From Neptunomonas sp. (GTDB lineage Bacteria; Pseudomonadota; Gammaproteobacteria; Pseudomonadales; Balneatricaceae): a stretch of 10,917 nucleotides of DNA. Each line of letters opens with the position of its first letter. Within the stretch, counting starts at the first letter, position 1. Below the pieces are notes generated by a model that was not told where the DNA came from, did no database searches, and worked only from the letters and a program-made list of their open reading frames with translations. Position numbers and translations under genes: made by a program. The stretch lies in contig SDWN01000022.1 of assembly GCA_004195305.1 (NCBI GenBank), positions 1-10,917 of the forward strand. Direction: 5' to 3'. This document shows, one piece after another, positions 6,442 to 10,917 of the stretch.

Positions 6442-8381
6442 AACTCGTTACTCTGGTATTCGGGTAGCTGGATACAAAAAGACGCACCATTATTTGAATC
6501 ATCCTCTACTGTCAGCTTGCCACCAAAATTCTTAATAATGTTATAAGAGATAGACAAACCCAATCCCAGGCTCTGGCCGCGTCGTTTGGTGGTGAAAAAC
6601 GGCTCGAATATTTGCTTGCGCATCTCTCTGCTAATCCCTGGTCCGCTGTCACGGACATGAATTTCCAGTCTGTCACCGTTATGCTGACAGTCAATATTAA
6701 TCCGTTGTTCTGGTTGATTATTGATGGCGTCCAACGCATTTGTCATTAAATTCAGAACCACTTGCTCAAGCTGAACAGGGTCCGCTTTAACCAGGTTAAC
6801 GTGCTTCTGGAACGAGACCTCAATGCGGGTTAATTTTCTGACCTCATCGCCTGCCAGCATGAGTAGGACGTTATCCACGACACGCTGAAGGTCAACGACA
6901 ACCAGATTAATCGGCTGATTACGAGCCAAAGATTTAAGCCGCGTGATGATAATGGTGGCACGTTTGGTCAGATTAGAGATCTGGTTTAAATTTTTCTCGG
7001 TATCCTCCATTCGACCGGCGTTAAGAAAGCGCAAACCATTGTGCGAATAATGCCCGATTGCCGCAAGCGGCTGGTTTATTTCATGAGCGATCCCTGCCGA
7101 TAGCTGACCAAGGGCAGCTAGTTTTCCGGCCTGTACCAGCTCCTCTTGAAGCGTGGTGAGTTGATCCCGGAAACTGATCAGCGAACGCGCCATGGCTGTA
7201 ATTTCATCATCGCCTTTAATCGGCACCTGCTCATCCAGATTGCCATTTGATATCGATCGCATGCTGCGATCTAGGCTGGTAATCCTTGCCACCATATTGC
7301 GTCCGACATAAAGCCAGACAATCAAAATAGAAAATAATAAACTGGCGGCAGTCATTAACAACATCCAGATACGCCCTTTTTTAATCGTTGCCTTCGCATT
7401 ATCGGCAGAGATTTGTGCGGCTTTCTCGGTTTTTTCAGTCTGTTCAGCTATCAACTCATTTAAGCTATCGAGCTCCTCTCTCATCTGGGTAAGCAGGAGT
7501 TGTCCAGAGTTTAGAATTACCCGCTCCTTGCTTCGGATCCTAAACATGTTGTTATCACCACGGGTCAGAAACACGATATTGACAATGGTTTGCTTCAACC
7601 CCTGTATGCCAAGCACGTTATCCACCGCCTGGATATCCTGTTTAATCCGCAGAATAATTTCATCAGAATGCGTCTGCGTAGCGATCAGGGAGTTCAGGTC
7701 GGGTAGATGTTGTGCCCGGTCTACCAGGTTAATGAGTAAATTCACATCAGCCTTGATGCGATAGAGGCGCTGCAAATCGGCATTGATTGTATTGGTCGCC
7801 TCCTGACCATAGCTATTCATAATGATCCAGGAATCAGGCGACTCCTGGTTATAGTAACTAAACAAATTTCTCTGAGAGTCGTCAGTTAATTCATTTATTT
7901 CACTAATAAAGCTTGATGAGATCCATCTAAGCCGCTGGTTTTCAGCTCTTTTCTGTTCCTGGAGCTCAAATTTTCCAAGCACATTACTATCAAGATCGGA
8001 AAGGATGGCCTTTATCGTATCAATCTGCTCGAACAAGGCTGTTTGCGTCTTCTGGTCCTGCGTACTTGCAGAAATCTCAGGCAACAGGTTTGTCATGGTG
8101 GTTATGTTGGGAGTTAACTCTTTCCAGATACGTTGGCGGCTCTGATCATCCTTCGCTGCTAACAAGGTCGGCGCCAACAGGGTTATCTTGGTCCCCCGTT
8201 CCTTTAAGTCAGCCATCAGGCTGAGGGTCTGAATATTGACTTCCACCACCTGACTCAGCTCATCACCCAGACGGTTATACGAGACCCAGCTGACAATGCT
8301 TGTCAGCAGGGTCAACGCGCACAAGACGCCAAACGCAATGAAAAAACGTCCTCGAATCCCCAGCCTATGACTACTGCTCAT
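6438..8381 (-). CDS. Membrane sensor histidine kinase with long helical periplasmic domain
   Basis: A 647-residue inner-membrane kinase, partner of the overlapping response regulator. Membrane segment 1 is about 12-35. A periplasmic region of about 300 residues (36-336) follows, and segment 2 is about 338-359. Then come a HAMP domain (360-410, with NGNLDEQVPIKGDDEI), a short coiled coil, the dimerisation helix with phospho-acceptor His433 in AGIAHEINQPLAA, and the ATPase domain: N box EQVVLNLMTNALDAI (539-553), G1 box DSGPGIS (578-584), F box FEPFFTTK (592-599) and G2 box LGLGLS (605-610). The catalytic half resembles DctB/NtrB-type kinases. The sensor half appears to be nearly all helix, rich in Gln, Leu and Asp, and does not look like the PDC (PAS-like) sensor of canonical DctB. 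It is more like TorS or 4-helix-bundle sensors. The start at 8381 has only AAGG 10 nt upstream. The signal is unknown. Confidence 0.93.
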   Translation of the reverse strand: MSSSHRLGIRGRFFIAFGVLCALTLLTSIVSWVSYNRLGDELSQVVEVNIQTLSLMADLKERGTKITLLAPTLLAAKDDQSRQRIWKELTPNITTMTNLLPEISASTQDQKTQTALFEQIDTIKAILSDLDSNVLGKFELQEQKRAENQRLRWISSSFISEINELTDDSQRNLFSYYNQESPDSWIIMNSYGQEATNTINADLQRLYRIKADVNLLINLVDRAQHLPDLNSLIATQTHSDEIILRIKQDIQAVDNVLGIQGLKQTIVNIVFLTRGDNNMFRIRSKERVILNSGQLLLTQMREELDSLNELIAEQTEKTEKAAQISADNAKATIKKGRIWMLLMTAASLLFSILIVWLYVGRNMVARITSLDRSMRSISNGNLDEQVPIKGDDEITAMARSLISFRDQLTTLQEELVQAGKLAALGQLSAGIAHEINQPLAAIGHYSHNGLRFLNAGRMEDTEKNLNQISNLTKRATIIITRLKSLARNQPINLVVVDLQRVVDNVLLMLAGDEVRKLTRIEVSFQKHVNLVKADPVQLEQVVLNLMTNALDAINNQPEQRINIDCQHNGDRLEIHVRDSGPGISREMRKQIFEPFFTTKRRGQSLGLGLSISYNIIKNFGGKLTVEDDSNNGASFCIQLPEYQSNEL

Positions 8382-8661
8382 ATAAAGGGTGCCTTGATAA
8401 GTCAGAGTTGCACAACAGCCAGCCCACAGATTGGTTATAATTCGAGCATTTAAGCGCCATTTACGTTCATCTCCTCTGCTATGGCCATGTTTTCACGGTA
8501 CTAAGGAACCTACGAATAAGTCTCCAAGCGTTTCTGCATTTGGACTTGTTCGCTGGTTCCCTAAGCAGATCGTTCAACCGGCGATAGTCAAACGCAATAA
8601 TAGAAGATACCCTGAATGATCCATTTATACAGTACTCAGGGTATATACAAAGCCGGTGTTT
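8382..8661. other. Divergent control region between the kinase and the dctP paralogue
   Basis: This 280-nt region separates two divergent genes. It contains a good plus-strand -10-like TATAAT at 8436-8441, but no convincing -35 at 16-18 nt. I found no GG-N10-GC sigma-54 site in either direction. The strongest structure is the inverted repeat at 8607-8644, listed separately. No coding sequence is evident. Confidence 0.5.
8607..8644. promoter_or_regulatory. Perfect 9-bp inverted repeat upstream of the dctP paralogue
   Basis: ATACCCTGA (8607-8615) and TCAGGGTAT (8636-8644) are perfect complements 20 nt apart. The arms end 17 nt before the ATG at 8662. The spacer holds a -10-like TATACA at 8626-8631. 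The arrangement suits a dimeric repressor bracketing a promoter. Alternatively it is a leader-RNA hairpin close to the start codon. Confidence 0.55.
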
Positions 8662-9646
8662 ATGAAAAAAATAAGGAACTACGGAGCTGCATTCTTGCTC
8701 GGTCTTATGATGACCGCTGCCAGTAACACCTTAGTTGCAAGCGATACCATCATCATCAAGGCAGTTGGTACTTGGGGCTATTTCACAAATTATCAGAAGC
8801 ACGAGGGCCCGTTTTGGAACGAGCGTATTGCGGAGGTGAGTGGGGGGCAGATCATTGGCGAGATAAAGCCGCACACAGAACTAGGCTTGCAGGGCTATGA
8901 AATTATGCGTCTGATCAAAAATGGCGTATTTGATTTTGCTTTTGGTATGCCAGGTTATGTGGTGCCTGAAAGTGAAATATTTGAAGGGGCAGACCTGTCA
9001 TCACTGGTACAGAACATCGCAGTGCAAAAGCAGGTCGCGAATGCCTATTTTCCGACGCTAGAGCGCGCCTTTGCGGAAAAATATAATGCAAAATTGATGA
9101 TGTTATACCCTTTTCCAAGTCAGATGATCTGGTGCACCAGCCCGGTACGCACCATTGATGACCTTAAAGGTAAGCGTATTCGGGTTTATTTGACCACGTT
9201 GGGTGATTTTGCCGAAGGTGTTGGGGCCATCCCCGTAAGTGCTCCTTTTAATGAAGTGCCTAGTGCACTTAAAAAAGGTATTTTTGACTGCGTGATCACA
9301 GGCACGATGTCGGCGTATACCGGAGAACTCTATAAGGTAGCGTCCTATGGCTATACCTTGCGTGTGGGCTGGGGGCTGGCATTCGGTGCGATGAATATGA
9401 ATAAATGGAATTTGCTAAGTGACGCTCAAAAGATGCTCCTGCAAAAAGAGCTAGCCGCGTTAACCGAAAAGATGTGGCAAGAAACTAGTAGAACCTTCTG
9501 ATTCAGACCTCTCTGTGCGTAATAAAATAGCGATGGATGTCATCCTACCGCGTTGGGCGGAGCGATGTGGGCCGGAATGCGCCGCAAACTGGAATCGTAC
9601 GGTAGGCAAAATTCTTGGTTTAAGAGCGGGTGCTAAACCTAGGTAA
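8662..9646 (+). pseudogene. Second DctP-type TRAP binding protein, disrupted by a frameshift/deletion near 9482
   Basis: The intact frame runs from the ATG at 8662 to a TGA at 9499-9501 (279 residues). It encodes a signal peptide (MKKIRN, a hydrophobic core, LVAS), then a DctP fold with the conserved ligand-binding Arg174 in DDLKGKRIRVY and the region VPSALKKGIFDCVITG. It stops early, at KMWQETSRTF. The next frame, readable from about 9482 to a TAA at 9644-9646, encodes the missing family C-terminus, including LVEPSDSDL, VILPRWAERCGPEC and NWNRTVGKILGL. In complete relatives as I recall them, a further 20-30 residues, usually with a Cys-Asn-Thr-Gly-like stretch, lie between these parts. That suggests an out-of-frame deletion rather than a single-base error. 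A GTG at 8656 could also start it; both starts lack a strong ribosome-binding site. No permease genes accompany it. It stands divergent to the kinase, so it may once have been a co-receptor or part of another TRAP operon. Confidence 0.85.
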
Positions 9647-9821
9647 GTTACGGAACCCTATCAGTAAACTCATAGATTGTTTGGTTTGCAACGCGACAGT
9701 AAGTTTTGCCTGCCCCTGATGACCGCTTTTGTCTATGAAGCTGCCGTAAGAGATACCTCCAGAAAGGGGCAACGAAGCGCCTACTCGCAATGGCGAAGCG
9801 ACCTAGCGCCAATGCCTAAGA
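9647..9821. other. Short intergenic stretch with imperfect repeats
   Basis: No gene is recognised here. A short GCG-rich unit containing CGAAGCG occurs twice (about 9773-9780 and 9793-9800), flanked by GGCG and CGCC that could fold imperfectly. It lies just beyond the minus-strand regulator's stop and may act as its weak terminator, but no U-run follows. Confidence 0.3.
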
Positions 9822-10580
9822 TTAGCTGGGGTGTTTATGGTGCGCCTTAAACAGGCTCGATTGCCACTGCCGAAGCGCCACCACCAGGGTGGTACCGTGG
9901 CGTTCGCTGATCGGCAGCGCGGCATCGGTGCGACTATGCAGGGTGAACTCGTTGATTAGTTTTTGCATCCGCTTTTGCAGTTCGGCGTTGCTCCGGGTTG
10001 AGATCAGGCCGTTGCTGACCAGCAATTTATCCGATGATTTGGAAAACGAGGCTTGAAAAAACTCCTCTTTGATCCGGCTGTGAAAAAAACTTTGGATCGG
10101 TCCATTGGCGAGCCAGTTAAAATTCGCTGCAAGACACAGCTTGATACGGTTATTCGGTAACAGTTCGATGATGTTAAGTCGGTCAAGCGCGGCTAGTTTT
10201 TGGATCAGGGTGCTGTCGCTAAACGTATACTGGTCGAGAATTTCCTGATATTTGAAACCATTGATGCAGCAGATAGCGACCAGCAACAGAATCGTATCAT
10301 CGACGATATACTGCTCCTGCTCCCGACTCAGCGCTGTGAGTGTTTGTTGCTGCTGTGCCATAAGTTGAATCAGCTCGGACAACTCCAGGCCGATGGCATC
10401 ACAGATCTTTTCCAGACGCGGCAGCGACAGCTCGCCTTCACGGAACAAGCGCTTGATCGACGCTTCGCTCAACCCCAATAATGTGGCGATATCCTGGTAG
10501 GTCTTACCGCTGGCCTTAAGCTGCCGCTTGAGGGTGGCTATCAGCGCATTGGTTTGTGGACGGTGATCTGCAGATCTCAT
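9822..10580 (-). CDS. XRE/Cro-CI family transcriptional regulator with uncharacterised C-terminal domain
   Basis: This 252-residue cytosolic protein begins with a Cro/CI-type helix-turn-helix (about 11-70). TYQDIATLLGLSEASIKRLFREG (27-49) contains the turn and recognition helix, followed by LSLPRLEKICDAIGLELSEL (51-70). A Gln-rich linker (about 74-93) precedes about 160 residues without a recognisable enzymatic motif. Part of this region (about 105-160, with YQEILDQYTFSDSTLIQKLAALDRLNIIELL) reads like a second winged-helix-type segment. It diverges from an LplT/Aas-like MFS gene 171 nt away and probably controls itself and that gene through the inverted repeats between them. The ribosome-binding site is weak. 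The C-terminal function is unknown. Confidence 0.85.
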   Translation of the reverse strand: MRSADHRPQTNALIATLKRQLKASGKTYQDIATLLGLSEASIKRLFREGELSLPRLEKICDAIGLELSELIQLMAQQQQTLTALSREQEQYIVDDTILLLVAICCINGFKYQEILDQYTFSDSTLIQKLAALDRLNIIELLPNNRIKLCLAANFNWLANGPIQSFFHSRIKEEFFQASFSKSSDKLLVSNGLISTRSNAELQKRMQKLINEFTLHSRTDAALPISERHGTTLVVALRQWQSSLFKAHHKHPS

Positions 10581-10584
10581 AGTT

Positions 10585-10596
10585 TTGACTCGTCAA
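10585..10596. promoter_or_regulatory. Palindrome TTGAC-TC-GTCAA next to the XRE start
   Basis: A perfect 5+5 inverted repeat with a 2-nt centre lies 5 to 16 nt upstream of the regulator's ATG. A protein bound here would cover the ribosome-binding region and 5' end of the XRE gene, so it could be an autoregulatory operator. Sites this short also arise by chance. Confidence 0.35.
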
Positions 10597-10635
10597 TAGC
10601 TCGGGAGAGCGGTGAACACTGACTATTATTGGAAA

Positions 10636-10651
10636 AGTATAGCTCTATACT
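10636..10651. promoter_or_regulatory. Inverted repeat AGTATAG-CT-CTATACT in the XRE/MFS divergent promoter region
   Basis: Perfect 7-bp arms with a 2-nt centre lie in an AT-rich patch of the divergent region. Each arm contains TATACT, a good -10 hexamer, one on each strand, so a bound repressor would block both promoters. No clear -35 boxes are seen. The XRE protein encoded alongside is the obvious candidate ligand, by inference. Confidence 0.55.
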
Positions 10652-10751
10652 ACTTTATGTTTTATATGATGCTACTTTTTCGGATAAAGTCTCACATATT
10701 GAGTATTTGCCCATAATGGACGGCACCCGCATCACACCAAGGAATGTTCCT

Positions 10752-10917
10752 ATGAACAAACTGCTCAAAATCACCGGCGCGCTGGCTTATCTGGCGGCTG
10801 TTTTTCTTAACGCCTTTGTCGACCTCGGTCACAAGATAATTATTCAAAACACCATCTTTAAGGTGTACGACGATCAGACCCAGGTGATCCTCACCGCGAT
10901 CGTCAATGGCCTGATTC
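10752..10917 (+). CDS. MFS transporter of the LplT/Aas type (5' end only)
   Basis: Only the first 55 residues are in the window. They begin MNKLLKITGALAYLAAVFLN and continue with AFVDLGHKIIIQNTIF, YDDQTQVILTA and IVNGLI. The N-terminal membrane helix followed by NAFVDLGHKI is what I recognise from MFS permeases of the lysophospholipid transporter LplT group. In many gammaproteobacteria these are fused to or next to acyl-ACP:phospholipid O-acyltransferase (Aas), which re-acylates lysophospholipid. Whether this copy is a fusion lies beyond the edge. The ATG at 10752 has AAGGA 8 nt upstream. Another ATG at 10744 closes after two codons, so it is not the start. Confidence 0.75.
   Translation, partial: MNKLLKITGALAYLAAVFLNAFVDLGHKIIIQNTIFKVYDDQTQVILTAIVNGLI

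Noticed and set aside
8436..8441. TATAAT as the -10 of a sigma-70 promoter for the dctP paralogue
   Set aside because: The hexamer is perfect, but no acceptable -35 lies 16-18 nt upstream (TTGCAC is 22 nt away), so it is only mentioned within the intergenic region.
9480..9500. Programmed ribosomal frameshift joining the two halves of the dctP paralogue
   Set aside because: No standard slippery heptamer or downstream structure is seen, and a stretch of conserved protein appears to be missing, which a frameshift would not restore.
9701..9850. Open plus-strand stretch reading KFCLPLMTAFVYEAAV as a gene remnant
   Set aside because: It has no supported start and resembles no family I recognise. 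It also runs into the end of the XRE gene on the opposite strand. A DctQ or DctM remnant was considered, but no motif was found.

Overview
The window looks like the chromosome of a marine-type gammaproteobacterium (Oceanospirillales/Alteromonadales-like). This is an inference from mid-range GC, several secreted solute-binding proteins, a TRAP transporter under a sigma-54 two-component system, and the start of an LplT/Aas-like MFS gene. I cannot name the species.

Layout. Positions 1-164 hold the possible tail of a plus-strand gene and a weak AT-type hairpin. On the minus strand, read from high to low coordinates, comes one regulatory and transport module: a sensor histidine kinase (6438-8381), a DctD-like sigma-54 activator overlapping it by 4 nt (5086-6441), a 197-nt control region with a -24/-12 promoter in exact spacing (4948-4963), then dctP (3907-4887), dctQ (3331-3849) and dctM (2027-3331). 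Further along the same strand are a short-chain dehydrogenase (1200-1877) and an orphan SBP_bac_3 periplasmic protein (165-938). Divergent from the kinase is a second DctP-like gene (8662-9646). It is broken: its reading frame stops at 9501, and its unmistakable C-terminus continues in another frame to 9646. At the right edge an XRE-family regulator (9822-10580) diverges from the start of an LplT/Aas-like MFS transporter (10752 to the window end). Inverted repeats lie in the region between them.

How the genes fit together. The kinase probably senses a periplasmic signal through a long, apparently all-helical domain and phosphorylates Asp58 of the activator. The activator, with a complete AAA+ set, would then drive the sigma-54 promoter of dctPQM and so induce uptake of an unidentified, probably carboxylated, substrate. 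A 9-bp GC-rich hairpin between dctP and dctQ probably sets the excess of binding protein over membrane subunits. The broken DctP paralogue beside the kinase may be a lost co-receptor or the remains of a second transporter.

I see no RNA genes, CRISPR arrays or insertion sequences. The most useful observations are the disrupted dctP paralogue with its frame-shifted tail, the sigma-54 promoter with upstream inverted repeats, the intercistronic hairpin, and the unusual sensor domain.
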